Positions 43,081-53,361 of a stretch of DNA of 64,000 nucleotides are shown in pieces. Location: positions 1 to 64,000 of the forward strand of contig CABHOV010000100.1 of NCBI GenBank assembly GCA_902168185.1. The letters are read 5' to 3'. The position numbers were made by a program, and so were the translations under genes. Positions within the stretch are counted from its first letter, which is position 1; each line of letters opens with the position of its first letter. The notes beneath the pieces were generated by a model. That model had not been told where the DNA came from. It did no database searches and worked only from the letters and a program-made list of their open reading frames with translations. The stretch comes from an uncultured Bacteroides sp. (GTDB taxonomy: Bacteria; Bacteroidota; Bacteroidia; Cytophagales; Cyclobacteriaceae).

Positions 43081-43854
43081 TTACAGTTCCAAGTCGCCTT
43101 CGAACACCATTTTGGCAGGACCAACGAGGAAAATTTCTGAGAACGTGCCGGACTGGCTGGATTTGAATTCAACAGACAGGTCGCCACCTATAACTTTAAT
43201 GTCAACCGGAGACAAATATCCTTTCAATGAAGCAGCCAATGCGGCAGCGGTAACACCCGTTCCGCACGAAAGTGTTTCATCTTCCACACCGCGTTCATAT
43301 GTACGCACATAAATTGTATTGTCTGCCAGAAGTTGTACAAAGTTTACATTTGTCCCTCCGGGCTTGAACGCATCACTATATCTTATCTTTCTTCCCTCCT
43401 CTACCACCGGGTACTGTTTGATATCGTCAACGAACCGGATATAGTGAGGAGATCCGGTGTTAAGAAAATAGTCGTCACCGATCGATTGAATTTCTTTTAC
43501 ATCATTCATTTTTAAACGAATGGTACCTGCAGATAAAAGCTCTGCCGAATGCGGGCCATCGTAAGCCTGAAAAGTAGAATGTCCGTTTACGAGCCCCAGC
43601 TGAGAAGCAAAATGAACTGCTGCACGACTTCCATTGCCGCATAAACTTTGTGAGCCATCGCTGTTAAAATATTCCAGATTGAAATTGAGCGAAGGATGTT
43701 TTTCGATCAGCATAAGTCCATCTGCGCCTACACCAAACTTCCGGTGACAGATTTTTTCAATCTGTTCTTTTGTAAAAGACAGCTTGCCTTCACGGTTGTC
43801 CATCACCACAAAGTCGTTACCGGTTGCCTGATATTTATAAAAATGGAGTTTCAT
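43081..43854 (-). CDS. dapF: Diaminopimelate epimerase
   Basis: A 257-aa PLP-independent epimerase that makes meso-DAP from LL-DAP for lysine and peptidoglycan. The two catalytic cysteines are C72 in SLCGNGSRAA and C197 in TLSCGTGVTA. Two-fold pseudo-symmetric domains, usual length. The ATG at 43854 (MKLHFYKYQATGNDF) matches the normal N-terminus; the in-frame ATG 36 bases upstream would add a non-conserved stretch. It lies 142 bp upstream of secA on the same strand. Confidence 0.95.
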   Translation of the reverse strand: MKLHFYKYQATGNDFVVMDNREGKLSFTKEQIEKICHRKFGVGADGLMLIEKHPSLNFNLEYFNSDGSQSLCGNGSRAAVHFASQLGLVNGHSTFQAYDGPHSAELLSAGTIRLKMNDVKEIQSIGDDYFLNTGSPHYIRFVDDIKQYPVVEEGRKIRYSDAFKPGGTNVNFVQLLADNTIYVRTYERGVEDETLSCGTGVTAAALAASLKGYLSPVDIKVIGGDLSVEFKSSQSGTFSEIFLVGPAKMVFEGDLEL

Positions 43855-43919
43855 AAATCGATACTGGGGAGAATTAGCTGCAGAGAACAAGATTTAATAA
43901 CAATCTAATTCTAATCGTA

Positions 43920-44108
43920 TTATTTTACTTCTTCGTAATCAACATAATCACCACCATTTAATTTGCTCTTCTTGGCTTGTGGTGGAGTTCTGCGTTGTTG
44001 TTTAAAGTCCTTTAGCTCTTGCGCAGCAGCTCCTGCGCGAAAAAAGAACTTGCCGATCTTATAGAAGACATAAACGATGAGACCAAGTATGATGAGGAAT
44101 CTGAGCAT
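43920..44108 (-). CDS. DUF4834 family small membrane protein
   Basis: A 62-aa protein with one N-terminal membrane helix (LRFLIILGLIVYVFYKIGKFFF) followed by a basic and then acidic tail (NGGDYVDYEEVK). This fits the DUF4834 family of Bacteroidota, whose function is unknown to me. The best promoter of the window lies just upstream, and dapF starts 66 bp beyond its stop, so the two may be one transcript. Confidence 0.8.
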   Translation of the reverse strand: MLRFLIILGLIVYVFYKIGKFFFRAGAAAQELKDFKQQRRTPPQAKKSKLNGGDYVDYEEVK

Positions 44109-44139
44109 ATTACTTCGTTTAACAACTTAAACAGAAATA

Positions 44140-44169
44140 CAAAGGTAGAGGTTCGCCTGTAATTAGCAA
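44140..44169 (-). promoter_or_regulatory. Complete Bacteroidota-type promoter of the DUF4834 gene
   Basis: On the minus strand TTG (44169-44167), a 19-base spacer, then TACCTTTG (44147-44140). Both the -33 TTG and the -7 TAnnTTTG elements are present at the expected spacing, 31 bp before the ATG at 44108. Confidence 0.7.
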
Positions 44170-44305
44170 TTCACGGCTACTGCAGAGAGGAGACGAAAGA
44201 TGCTGCAATTTATTTCAGACCATCGATTTTACACGAATGATCCTGTCGCTTAGAAAATGCGACTGTCACCTTCTTTAGGTTAAACATGAAATGCCTCCCA
44301 ATAAA

Positions 44306-44333
44306 GAAACCCCGGAGATTTCTCCAGGGTTTC
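44306..44333 (-). terminator. Hairpin terminator after carB
   Basis: A 13-bp stem with one mismatch (GAAACCCCGGAGA at 44306-44318 with 44321-44333) lies 21 bp beyond the carB stop; on the minus strand a T-rich stretch follows. Confidence 0.65.
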
Positions 44334-44354
44334 ACATTGTTTTTAACTATCTCT

Positions 44355-47171
44355 TTATCGGCTCAGGTATAAATTCCGTTCCGAGTAAATCTTCATAAAG
44401 TAATCATCCATCAGGTCATCGATGAAATAAATCGCTTCACCAGTAGATTTCATTTCAGGGCCGAGCTCCTTATTCACTTCCGGGAATTTATGGAAAGAGA
44501 ACACAGGCTCTTTAATCGCGTATCCCTTGCGGGTAGGATTGAAAGTAAAGTCTGTAACTTTCTTCTCGCCCAGCATCACCTTGGTTGCATAGTTTACATA
44601 TGGCTCATCGTATGCTTTGCAAATGAACGGCACCGTTCTGGAAGCACGCGGATTTGCTTCGATAATATATACCTTGTCGTTCTTGATGGCGAACTGAATG
44701 TTTATCAAACCAACCGTGCGTAACGCTACTGCAATTTTATGAGTATAGTTTTCGATTTGTTTGATCACCAGATCTCCGAGATTAAACGGCGGCAGCACTG
44801 CGTATGAGTCACCGGAGTGAATACCCGCTGGCTCGATATGCTGCATAATACCAATGATGTATACATTTTCACCATCGCATATAGCATCTGCTTCTGCCTC
44901 AATGGCACCATCCAGAAAGTGATCAAGCAATACTTTATTTTCCGGTAAGTGTTTCCAGATATCAAGGATGTGATCTTCCAGTTCCTGTTCGTTGATCACG
45001 ATCTTCATGCTCTGTCCTCCGAGTACATACGATGGACGCACCAACAACGGGAAGCCTATTGTTTTACAAACTTCCAGTGCTTCGTCTGCATTTGTCGCTA
45101 CACCAAATTCAGGATATGGAATTCCAAGTTCCTTCAGCAGAGATGAGAATCTTCCGCGATCTTCTGCAAGGTCAAGTGCCTCGAAAGAAGTACCGATTAT
45201 TTTGATTCCGTATTTATCAAGTTTCTCAGCAAGCTTCAATGCCGTCTGGCCACCCAACTGAACAATTACACCTTCTGGTTTTTCATGTTGAATGATATCG
45301 TAAATGTGTTCCCAGAATACAGGCTCGAAATATAGTTTATCTGCTATATCAAAATCAGTGGATACGGTTTCCGGATTACAATTGATCATGATGGTTTCAT
45401 AACCGCATTCTTTCGCAGCCAATACACCATGCACACAAGAGTAATCAAACTCTATACCTTGTCCAATACGATTCGGTCCTGAACCCAGCACCACTACTTT
45501 CTTGCGGTCAGAAACTACTGACTCATTCTCGGTATCAAATGTAGAGTAGTAGTATGGAGTTTTAGCTTCAAACTCAGCAGCACATGTATCTACTAATTTA
45601 TATACCCGATTGATTCCAAGATCTGTACGCTTCTTATATACATCACTCTCGTAGCAATCTACCAGGTGAGCAATCTGCCGATCAGCATATCCTTTTTCTT
45701 TTGCTGTACGAATCAAAGAAGCCGGTATATTTTCAATGGTATACTTTTCAATTTCTTTTTCGAGTTCAATCAACTCTTCAATCTGCTTCAGGAACCAGCG
45801 ATCGATCTTTGTAAGTTTCAGAACGGTCTTCATTGGTATACCGAGCTTCAGCGCATCGTATATATGGAAGATCCGGTTCCAGGATGGATTCTCCAGGCTA
45901 TGCAAAATCTCATCTTGCTTCGTCAGTGATTTTCCATCTGCACCAAGACCGTTTCTTCTGATCTCCAGTGATTGACAAGCCTTCTGTAAAGCTTCCTGGA
46001 AATTTCTTCCAATACCCATCGCTTCACCTACTGACTTCATTTGCAAACCTAATCTGCGATCTGCTCCGTGAAACTTATCGAAGTTCCAGCGTGGAATCTT
46101 CACGATCACATAGTCTATAGCAGGTTCAAAGTATGCTGTTGTTGTTTTGGTGATTGCATTTTTCAATTCATCGAGGTTATACCCGATGGCAAGCTTTGCT
46201 GCAATCTTCGCGATTGGATACCCGGTAGCTTTTGAAGCCAACGCTGAAGAGCGTGAAACCCTTGGGTTAATTTCTATACCAATGATGTTGTGATCGTTAT
46301 TCGGGTCGAGCGAAAACTGTACGTTGCAACCTCCTGCAAACTGACCTATACCGTTCATCATTTTGATGGCGAGATCACGCATGCGCTGATATACTGTATC
46401 CGGCAACGTCATGGCTGGAGCAACCGTGATAGAATCTCCGGTGTGAATCCCCATTGGATCGAAGTTTTCAATCGAGCAGATGATGATCACGTTACCATTA
46501 CCATCGCGAAGCAATTCCAATTCATATTCCTTCCATCCCATGATACTTTGCTCCACCAACACCTCATGTATAGGTGATGCGTGCAAGCCATTGTTCAAGG
46601 CATGATCGAATTCGTCAGGGCTGTTTACGAAGGCTCCACCGGTTCCGCCTAATGTATAGGAAGGACGAATCACTAATGGGAAACCAATCTGCTGTGCAAT
46701 TTCTTTTCCCTGGAGGAACGAACTGGCAGTACCGCCCTTACAAACACCTACGCCAAGCTCGAGCATTTTCAGCCGAAACTTCTCGCGGTCTTCGGTAGTT
46801 TCAATGGCTTTGATATCAACACCAATGATACGTACTCCGTAATGTTGCCAGATTCCTGCTTTGTCGCAATCAATGCAAAGATTCAAAGCAGTTTGTCCGC
46901 CCATTGTAGGGAGCACCGCGTCAATATGGTGCTTCTCCAAAATCTCACGAATTGATTTTTTGGTCAGTGGCTTCAGGTAAACATGATCAGCCGTCACTTT
47001 ATCGGTCATGATCGTAGCCGGATTAGAATTGATCAGCACGACTTCAATGCCTTCTTCACGCAACGAACGCGATGCTTGTGAACCTGCATAGTCGAACTCG
47101 CAAGCTTGACCAATAATAATAGGGCCGCTACCGATGATGAGTATGGAGCGTATACTTCTGTCTCTTGGCAT
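44355..47171 (-). CDS. carB: Carbamoyl-phosphate synthase large chain, lacking the allosteric domain
   Basis: A 938-aa large subunit that makes carbamoyl phosphate from bicarbonate, ammonia (from CarA) and two ATP, for arginine and pyrimidines. Both ATP-grasp halves are present (first about 1-400 with PTMGGQTALNL and EINPRVSRSSALASKATGYP, second about 550-935 with VIVQLGGQTALKLAE and EANPRASRTVPFICKA) plus the oligomerisation domain between. It ends at YSERNLYLSR, just where the MGS-like regulatory domain (about residues 936-1073 in E. coli) would begin. The stop is followed by a hairpin, so this is not a sequencing break. carA is not adjacent in the window. Confidence 0.93.
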   Translation of the reverse strand: MPRDRSIRSILIIGSGPIIIGQACEFDYAGSQASRSLREEGIEVVLINSNPATIMTDKVTADHVYLKPLTKKSIREILEKHHIDAVLPTMGGQTALNLCIDCDKAGIWQHYGVRIIGVDIKAIETTEDREKFRLKMLELGVGVCKGGTASSFLQGKEIAQQIGFPLVIRPSYTLGGTGGAFVNSPDEFDHALNNGLHASPIHEVLVEQSIMGWKEYELELLRDGNGNVIIICSIENFDPMGIHTGDSITVAPAMTLPDTVYQRMRDLAIKMMNGIGQFAGGCNVQFSLDPNNDHNIIGIEINPRVSRSSALASKATGYPIAKIAAKLAIGYNLDELKNAITKTTTAYFEPAIDYVIVKIPRWNFDKFHGADRRLGLQMKSVGEAMGIGRNFQEALQKACQSLEIRRNGLGADGKSLTKQDEILHSLENPSWNRIFHIYDALKLGIPMKTVLKLTKIDRWFLKQIEELIELEKEIEKYTIENIPASLIRTAKEKGYADRQIAHLVDCYESDVYKKRTDLGINRVYKLVDTCAAEFEAKTPYYYSTFDTENESVVSDRKKVVVLGSGPNRIGQGIEFDYSCVHGVLAAKECGYETIMINCNPETVSTDFDIADKLYFEPVFWEHIYDIIQHEKPEGVIVQLGGQTALKLAEKLDKYGIKIIGTSFEALDLAEDRGRFSSLLKELGIPYPEFGVATNADEALEVCKTIGFPLLVRPSYVLGGQSMKIVINEQELEDHILDIWKHLPENKVLLDHFLDGAIEAEADAICDGENVYIIGIMQHIEPAGIHSGDSYAVLPPFNLGDLVIKQIENYTHKIAVALRTVGLINIQFAIKNDKVYIIEANPRASRTVPFICKAYDEPYVNYATKVMLGEKKVTDFTFNPTRKGYAIKEPVFSFHKFPEVNKELGPEMKSTGEAIYFIDDLMDDYFMKIYSERNLYLSR

Positions 47172-47203
47172 TTTTGTAGTGGAGTGGTATGAACAAAATT
47201 GCG

Positions 47204-47211
47204 CAAAAATA
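47204..47211 (-). promoter_or_regulatory. -7 promoter element of carB
   Basis: The minus strand reads TATTTTTG (TAnnTTTG), 33 bp upstream of the carB ATG. Confidence 0.5.
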
Positions 47212-47405
47212 TAACATGAGGTCGAATGCTAAAGCGATTCGGAAGATTAAATATTAAAAAGTGCAATCCATACAATTGATAGGATGTCTTCATATTCTGA
47301 AGCAGACTCTTTTAGCACCATGTGACCGTTCCCGTTACCGTTTGAAAAACTTATTTTCGATGCACAAAAGATTTTAGAATTTTAGAGTAACCAAATTCTG
47401 AAGGG

Positions 47406-49100
47406 ATGAATCTGAACGGTAAAGCCCGTGAGCAAAATACATATGACGCCATCGTTGTGGGCTCGGGCATAAGTGGAGGATGGGCTGCGAAAGAACTTTG
47501 CGAGAAGGGCTTGAAAGTATTGATGTTGGAACGTGGCAAAAATGTAACGCATCCGAATTACCCAACGGCAAGTGACGATCCGTGGAAAATTGATTATGCT
47601 GGAAAGTTAACAGCAGCTGATCGAGAGAAAGGTCCGATTCAATCACGTCATTATTCTTATCGGGGCGACAACAAACATTTTTACATTAACGATCTCGAGA
47701 ATCCTTATACCGAAGTGAAACGCTTTGATTGGATTCGCGGAGATGTTGTTGGCGGGCGGTCGCTTTTGTGGGGACGCCATTGCTATCGCTGGAGCGATCT
47801 TGATTTTACAGCGAATCGTGAGGATGGCTTTGGTGTTGACTGGCCTATTCGGTATAAAGATTTGGAGCCGTGGTACGATTACGTTGAAACATATATAGGG
47901 GTGAGCGGCCAGGCCGAAGGTCTCGATCATTTACCCGATGGAAAGTTTCAACCTCCCATGGAGATGACGTGCGTTGAAAAAAAATTCAAAGAGCTCTCCG
48001 AGAGAAAATTTCCAGACCGAAGAATTACCATCGGACGAATCGCCAATCTCACACAAGCTGTTAAAGGCCGGGGCACCTGTCAGTATAGAAATCTTTGTCA
48101 TCGCGGTTGTCCGTATGGTGCTTACTTCAGCACGAACGCGAGTACAATGCCTGCAGCTTTTGCCACAGGCAATCTTACACTCCGACCAAATTCACTTGTG
48201 AACAGAGTGCTCTATGATGAGCAAAAACAAAAAGCGATTGGTGTTGAAATTATAGACACCGAGAGTAAAGAGACAATTGAATATTACTCGAAGATATTAT
48301 TTCTGAACGCTTCTACACTCGGTACAACGTTCATTCTACTCAACTCGATTTCAAATCGATTCCCCAATGGATTAGGAAATGATAGCGACCAGGTCGGTCG
48401 TAATCTGATGGATCATCATAAACATGCAGGCGCTGAAGCATTGATGGAAGGATTTGAAGATCAATATTATTTCGGCCGGAGACCTAATGGACTATATGTA
48501 CCTCGTTTCAAGAACCTTGGCAAAAAAACAGAAAATTATTTTCGAGGTTTTGGGCTCATGGGAAGTTCGTGGCGTAGTGGTTGGATGAGTCATTTTGCGT
48601 CTGATGAAATAGGAGAATCTCTGAAGCAAAGTATTCAGAAACCTGGTCCATGGGGAATGTCTTTTTCTGGGTATGGTGAATGTCTGCCATATCAGGATAA
48701 TCGCGTCATCTTAAACAGCGATACAAAAGATGCCTATGGACGCAACACGATAACAATTGATTGCGAGTTTAAAGAAAACGAAATGGCAATGCAGCAGGAT
48801 ATGGCTCAGTCATCTGCAGAGATGTTGGAGGCGGCAGGATTTAAAGACATCAAGCCCTATATCCGCACATCTTCTCCTGGTAATGCAAATCATGAAATGG
48901 GAACAGCACGCATGGGGCGCGACCCGAAAACTTCGGTGCTCAATGGATTCAACCAGATGCATGCCGTTAAAAATATATTCATTACCGATGGCTCATGCAT
49001 GACTTCTTCATCCTGTGTAAATCCTTCATTAACCTATATGGCCATGACTGCACGTGCCTGCGATTATGCCGTAAAACAACTGAACAAATTAAATATCTGA
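47406..49100 (+). CDS. GMC family oxidoreductase (sugar dehydrogenase type)
   Basis: A 564-aa flavoprotein. FAD-binding [15 protein letters not shown] (about 17-31) and LMLERG, GMC signature region around [19 protein letters not shown] (117-134), and the C-terminal [12 protein letters not shown] plus SSCVNPSLT, which bring the catalytic His/Asn pair. A cysteine motif C225-x5-C231-x3-C235-P sits where the alpha subunits of FAD-dependent glucose dehydrogenases carry a 3Fe-4S cluster; coordination here is inference. No signal peptide; the class is usually exported with a Tat-bearing small subunit, not seen here. It starts a co-directional set with DUF1080 and Gfo/Idh/MocA genes (spacers 34 and 26 bp), so 3-keto-sugar formation is the likely role. 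Confidence 0.87.
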   Translation: MNLNGKAREQNTYDAIVVGSGISGGWAAKELCEKGLKVLMLERGKNVTHPNYPTASDDPWKIDYAGKLTAADREKGPIQSRHYSYRGDNKHFYINDLENPYTEVKRFDWIRGDVVGGRSLLWGRHCYRWSDLDFTANREDGFGVDWPIRYKDLEPWYDYVETYIGVSGQAEGLDHLPDGKFQPPMEMTCVEKKFKELSERKFPDRRITIGRIANLTQAVKGRGTCQYRNLCHRGCPYGAYFSTNASTMPAAFATGNLTLRPNSLVNRVLYDEQKQKAIGVEIIDTESKETIEYYSKILFLNASTLGTTFILLNSISNRFPNGLGNDSDQVGRNLMDHHKHAGAEALMEGFEDQYYFGRRPNGLYVPRFKNLGKKTENYFRGFGLMGSSWRSGWMSHFASDEIGESLKQSIQKPGPWGMSFSGYGECLPYQDNRVILNSDTKDAYGRNTITIDCEFKENEMAMQQDMAQSSAEMLEAAGFKDIKPYIRTSSPGNANHEMGTARMGRDPKTSVLNGFNQMHAVKNIFITDGSCMTSSSCVNPSLTYMAMTARACDYAVKQLNKLNI

Positions 49101-49134
49101 TTTAAACGAACCCATAACCATCCACATATATATC

Positions 49135-50490
49135 ATGAAACGACTCGGTATAGTAATTTTTGTTTTCGCCTCGTGTCTGAGCTATGCACAGAAAACTGAT
49201 AAAGGCTGGCGAAAACTTTTCAACGGTAAAGACCTCACAGGCTGGAAGCAGATCAATGGTAAAGCTCCTTACAAAGTTGAAAACGGAATGATTGTAGGAA
49301 CAACAATCAGTGATTCACCAAACTCTTTTATTGTTACAGAAGAAACATTCGGTGACTTCATTCTCGAACTTGATTTCAAAATGGATGATGGTACAAATTC
49401 CGGCATACAGTTTCGCAGCGAAAGCAAGCCTGATTATTTAAATGGAAAAGTGTTTGGCTATCAATTGGACATTGATCCTACACCTCGCAAGTGGTGCGGT
49501 GGTATATATGATGAATCGAGAAGACAATGGCTGTATCCGTTAGAATATAATACCCCTGCTAAAAATGCATATCGTAACAACGAATGGAATACTGTTCGCA
49601 TTGAAGCAATAGGCAATGCGTTGCGCACCTGGATCAACGGCATTCCATGTGCCCATGTTATTGATGACATGACCTTGCGTGGCTTCATCGCCCTTCAAGT
49701 GCATTCAATTAACAAACCCGAAGAGGCAGGTAAACATGTGTGGTTTAAAAATGTACGCATCAAAACCGAAAACCTGCAACCCTCACCTGTGGACTCTATT
49801 TTCGTAATGAATTTTGTTCCAAATACATTGACGGAGCAAGAGAAGAAAAACGGTTTTGTTTTCCTGTGGGACGCCAAAACAACACAAGGATGGAGAGGCG
49901 CTTACAAAGATAAATTTCCAGAGCACGGATGGGAGATCAAAGACGGTACCCTGAGTGTTGTGAAATCAGCAGGAGCAGAATCACAAAATGGAGGAGATAT
50001 AGTTACTACCAATGAGTATGGAGCCTTCGATCTTCAGTTCGAATTCAAATTGACAGAAGGCGCCAACAGTGGTGTAAAATATTTTGTTACCGAAAAGGAA
50101 AACAACCAGGGCTCTGCTATAGGACTTGAGTACCAGGTGCTCGATGATGAAAAGCATCCGGATGCTAAATTAGGCGCTGCAGGTAATCGCACCCTGGCAT
50201 CCCTATACGATCTGATTCCTTCCGAGAAAAATCCAAGAGGTCTTAAAAAGATTGGCGAATGGAATAACGGTCGAGTTATAGTATATCCCGATAACCGTGT
50301 AGAACATTGGCTGAACGGGTACAAAGTGATAGAGTATAAACGTGGCAACAATATATATAAAGCTTTAGTGGCCCGTAGTAAATATGCACAGTGGGAAAAT
50401 TTCGGCATGGCAGAAAAAGGACATATACTCTTGCAGGACCATGGTGATAACGTGTCTTTTAGAAGTATCAAAATCAAAGAACTAAAATAA
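49135..50490 (+). CDS. Secreted protein with two DUF1080 (3-keto-glycoside hydrolase) domains
   Basis: A 451-aa protein with a signal peptide (1-19, CLSYAQ). Two concanavalin-like DUF1080 domains: first about 23-210 ([42 protein letters not shown]), second about 240-450 ([46 protein letters not shown]). DUF1080 proteins have been shown to hydrolyse 3-keto-glycosides made by sugar 3-dehydrogenases. A double domain could widen substrate range or one copy could be a binding module. It sits 34 bp after the GMC gene and 26 bp before the Gfo/Idh/MocA gene. Confidence 0.88.
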   Translation: MKRLGIVIFVFASCLSYAQKTDKGWRKLFNGKDLTGWKQINGKAPYKVENGMIVGTTISDSPNSFIVTEETFGDFILELDFKMDDGTNSGIQFRSESKPDYLNGKVFGYQLDIDPTPRKWCGGIYDESRRQWLYPLEYNTPAKNAYRNNEWNTVRIEAIGNALRTWINGIPCAHVIDDMTLRGFIALQVHSINKPEEAGKHVWFKNVRIKTENLQPSPVDSIFVMNFVPNTLTEQEKKNGFVFLWDAKTTQGWRGAYKDKFPEHGWEIKDGTLSVVKSAGAESQNGGDIVTTNEYGAFDLQFEFKLTEGANSGVKYFVTEKENNQGSAIGLEYQVLDDEKHPDAKLGAAGNRTLASLYDLIPSEKNPRGLKKIGEWNNGRVIVYPDNRVEHWLNGYKVIEYKRGNNIYKALVARSKYAQWENFGMAEKGHILLQDHGDNVSFRSIKIKELK

Positions 50491-50516
50491 AGATCAGGTA
50501 GCTGAACTATATCTCT

Positions 50517-51854
50517 ATGAAAACATCCAGAAGAAATTTTATCAAAAAATCAGCGATGGCATCTCTTGGAGCGATGGCCTTTACCGCTAAGAGTTATGCG
50601 AATATCATTGGCGCCAATGATCGTGTGCGCGTAGGCGTTGTCGGATTTTCTGACCGCTTCCGCCAGTCGTTGCTGCCAAGCTTTATGAATCACTATCAGG
50701 AATTGAACTTTGATATAGTTGCTGTTTCTGACCTCTGGAAAAAGAGGAGAGAAGAAGGCCAGGCATATCTGAAAGAAAAACTTGCACACGATATTCAGGC
50801 TTGTGTTAATAACGATGAGCTCTATAAAATTAAAGATCTCGATGCTGTCATTATCAGCACGGCAGATTTTCAACATGCGTTGCATACTATAGAAGCAGTA
50901 AAAGCAGGCTGCGATACGTATACTGAAAAACCTTTTGCTGAAACGATGGAAGACAATCGCGCAGCATTAAAAGCAGTAAAGAGCTCCAAGCAGATTGTAC
51001 AGATCGGATCACAGCGAAGAAGCGGTAAAAATTATCACGCTGCCGCAGATTTTATACAGAGTGGTAAGTTTGGTCCTATAGTGATGGTGGAGCTAAGCTG
51101 GAATGTTAACCAGCCCGGCCGTTGGAGAAGACCCGCGCTGGTAGCTGAGTTACGCGAACAGGATACAGACTGGAAACGCTTTCTGTTGAACAGGCCGTTT
51201 GAAAATTTTGATCCGAGAAAATATTTAGAGTATCGCTTGTTCTGGCCGTACTCATCGGGCATGCCGGGTCAATGGATGAGTCACCAGATTGATACTGTGC
51301 ATTGGTTCAGTGGACTGAAACATCCACGCAGCGTGGTGGCGAACGGTGGTGTATATTTCTGGAAAGATGGTCGTAAGAATTGGGACACCACAACGGCTGT
51401 GTTTGATTATGGTGACGACAAGCAAGGCTTTCAAGTACAATTTACTTCGCGCATGATGAATGGCGATGAACGTCCGGCGGAGATATACTACTCCAATGGC
51501 GGTGAACTTAATCTCAATCTTAACAAAGTTTCACCGGTTGGAGGACTTCGTGAAAATCATGCTTTGGCCATGAAAATGCAGGCCAATCTATTGCCGGAGA
51601 TGGACATCGTTCAGAACGTTGAAACCGTTGTTGCCTCTGCGAATACAGGAGGTGATTCTCTTACATCAGCACACATGCGCAACTGGATGGAATGTATCAG
51701 AAGCAGAAAAGAACCGAACGCTCCGGTAGAAGCGGGATATATGCATTCCATTGCTACGATCATGACGAATGCTGCAGTGCACACCGGAGAGAAAGTAACA
51801 TTCGATGAGAAAAAACAAGAGGTAATGGCTGGCGATAAAGTGTTTAAATACTAA
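50517..51854 (+). CDS. Tat-exported Gfo/Idh/MocA family oxidoreductase
   Basis: A 445-aa protein with a twin-arginine signal (SRRNFIKKSAMASLGAMAF, residues 4-22), so it is folded with cofactor before export to the periplasm. The Rossmann start VRVGVVGFSDRFRQ has a weak glycine motif compared with the normal GxGxxG, but the family EKPFAE block (K near residue 138) and the C-terminal alpha/beta domain (about 165-440) are present. Members oxidise or reduce sugars with NAD(P), often self-regenerated. Third gene of the 3-keto-sugar set; a strong terminator follows. Confidence 0.88.
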   Translation: MKTSRRNFIKKSAMASLGAMAFTAKSYANIIGANDRVRVGVVGFSDRFRQSLLPSFMNHYQELNFDIVAVSDLWKKRREEGQAYLKEKLAHDIQACVNNDELYKIKDLDAVIISTADFQHALHTIEAVKAGCDTYTEKPFAETMEDNRAALKAVKSSKQIVQIGSQRRSGKNYHAAADFIQSGKFGPIVMVELSWNVNQPGRWRRPALVAELREQDTDWKRFLLNRPFENFDPRKYLEYRLFWPYSSGMPGQWMSHQIDTVHWFSGLKHPRSVVANGGVYFWKDGRKNWDTTTAVFDYGDDKQGFQVQFTSRMMNGDERPAEIYYSNGGELNLNLNKVSPVGGLRENHALAMKMQANLLPEMDIVQNVETVVASANTGGDSLTSAHMRNWMECIRSRKEPNAPVEAGYMHSIATIMTNAAVHTGEKVTFDEKKQEVMAGDKVFKY

Positions 51855-51885
51855 TCGCTAACGTTACTCCCAAATAAGAAACGGC

Positions 51886-51919
51886 TCCTCTGTTGGATAT
51901 ACTCAACAGAGGAGTTTTT
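51886..51919 (+). terminator. Intrinsic terminator of the GMC/DUF1080/Gfo set
   Basis: The stem CTCCTCTGTTG / CAACAGAGGAG (51886-51896 with 51904-51914) is followed by TTTTTA, 31 bp beyond the stop at 51854. Confidence 0.88.
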
Positions 51920-52011
51920 ATTTTGTGAAAGTTGATTTAACCAAAGAGGCTTTGGAATGCACGCGCTGGTCGTGTTGATTCATTACTTTTATAGTTCAAA
52001 CTTTTCACGCT

Positions 52012-53205
52012 ATGTACTATCATCGTCTCGGAAAAATTCCGCCCAAGCGCCACACACAATTCCGTCAGCCAGATGGAAGTTTGTATAAAGAAGAGTTGGT
52101 GAGCTCCGAAGGATTCTCAGGTATATATTCCAACCTATATCATATAAATCCCCCAACACGCATTAAAGAGTTAAGGGAACCTGTACGCTATGGCGCGCGA
52201 AAAATAGATGACTATGCGTTGCGACAAACGCATTTAAATACATCGAAAGTAGCGACTACCGGAGAGGACTATCTCGATGCACGCAAAGTGCTATTGATGA
52301 ATGCAGATTGCTCTATCTCCATTTGCTCTCCGCGCAAGCGCACGATGGATTACTTCTATAAAAATGCTGAAGGTGATGAAGTGCTCTACGTGCATGATGG
52401 CAAAGGGATTCTTCTTTCACAATTCGGAAAATTGGAAATTCGCCAGGGAGATTACATTGTTATACCACGTACGGTTATTTATAAACTCGAATTTGAAGAA
52501 GGTCCTTTACGTCTGCTGATCATCGAATCAGCTTCTCCTGTTGAAACTGTTAAGCGGTATAGGAATCAATTAGGACAATTACAGGAGCATTCGCCGTACT
52601 GTGAGCGCGACATCCGGCCGCCACATGAACTCATTACCGATACAACAAAAGGTGAATTCCTAATGAAGATCAAGAAGCAAGGATATCTTCATCAGTATAT
52701 ATATGATTATAGTCCCTTAGATCTTGTAGGCTGGGATGGTTTTCTTTGGCCGTATGCTTTTTCTATACACGACTTCGAGCCTGTTACCGGGCGCATCCAT
52801 CAACCACCGCCGGTACATCAGACATTTCAGGCAAGAAATTTTGTGATCTGCTCATTTGTGCCACGCTTGTTTGATTATCATCCGCTGGCTATACCGGCAC
52901 CGTACAATCACAGTAACATCGATTCTGATGAAGTGCTATACTATGCAGAAGGTAATTTCATGAGTCGAAGAGGTATTGAGCGCGGATCTTTTACACTTCA
53001 TCCCGGAGGTCTTCCGCACGGACCACATCCTGGCACAGTAGAGAAAAGTATAGGCGCTAAAGAGACACACGAATTGGCGGTAATGATCGACACGTTTCAT
53101 CCCCTATATTTAACGAATGACGCGTTGGAGTTTTTGGACAAGAATTACCCAATGAGTTGGACAGATAATCACCGCGAAGGGTACAATGAAGTAAATACAC
53201 CGTAA
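52012..53205 (+). CDS. hmgA: Homogentisate 1,2-dioxygenase
   Basis: A 397-aa cupin-type Fe(II) dioxygenase that opens the ring of homogentisate in tyrosine/phenylalanine breakdown, giving maleylacetoacetate. Family marks: the YHRLGKIPPKRHTQFR start, FVPRLFDYHPLAIPAPYNHSNIDSDEVLYY, which supplies iron ligands His and Glu, and LHPGGLPHGPHPG with the third-ligand and catalytic His region. No other genes of the pathway (hppD, fahA, maiA) are in the window. A near-consensus TACTTTTA lies about 25 bp upstream. Confidence 0.93.
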   Translation: MYYHRLGKIPPKRHTQFRQPDGSLYKEELVSSEGFSGIYSNLYHINPPTRIKELREPVRYGARKIDDYALRQTHLNTSKVATTGEDYLDARKVLLMNADCSISICSPRKRTMDYFYKNAEGDEVLYVHDGKGILLSQFGKLEIRQGDYIVIPRTVIYKLEFEEGPLRLLIIESASPVETVKRYRNQLGQLQEHSPYCERDIRPPHELITDTTKGEFLMKIKKQGYLHQYIYDYSPLDLVGWDGFLWPYAFSIHDFEPVTGRIHQPPPVHQTFQARNFVICSFVPRLFDYHPLAIPAPYNHSNIDSDEVLYYAEGNFMSRRGIERGSFTLHPGGLPHGPHPGTVEKSIGAKETHELAVMIDTFHPLYLTNDALEFLDKNYPMSWTDNHREGYNEVNTP

Positions 53206-53361
53206 ACTTTCATCGGTCTGTCAAGGCAATCTGTCTTCTTTATTAACATTTTTAACTCAAATATTACGACCGTGTTGTATTACTGTTAATAGCGGGCATA
53301 ATTGTTGAACATCAGCTATCTGATTTACGTTATTTGTATTGTCAAACAACCACTAAAGCGT

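Noticed and set aside
50034-50477. 147-aa frame antisense to the DUF1080 gene
   Set aside because: Shadow frame; the sense strand has two clear domains across it.
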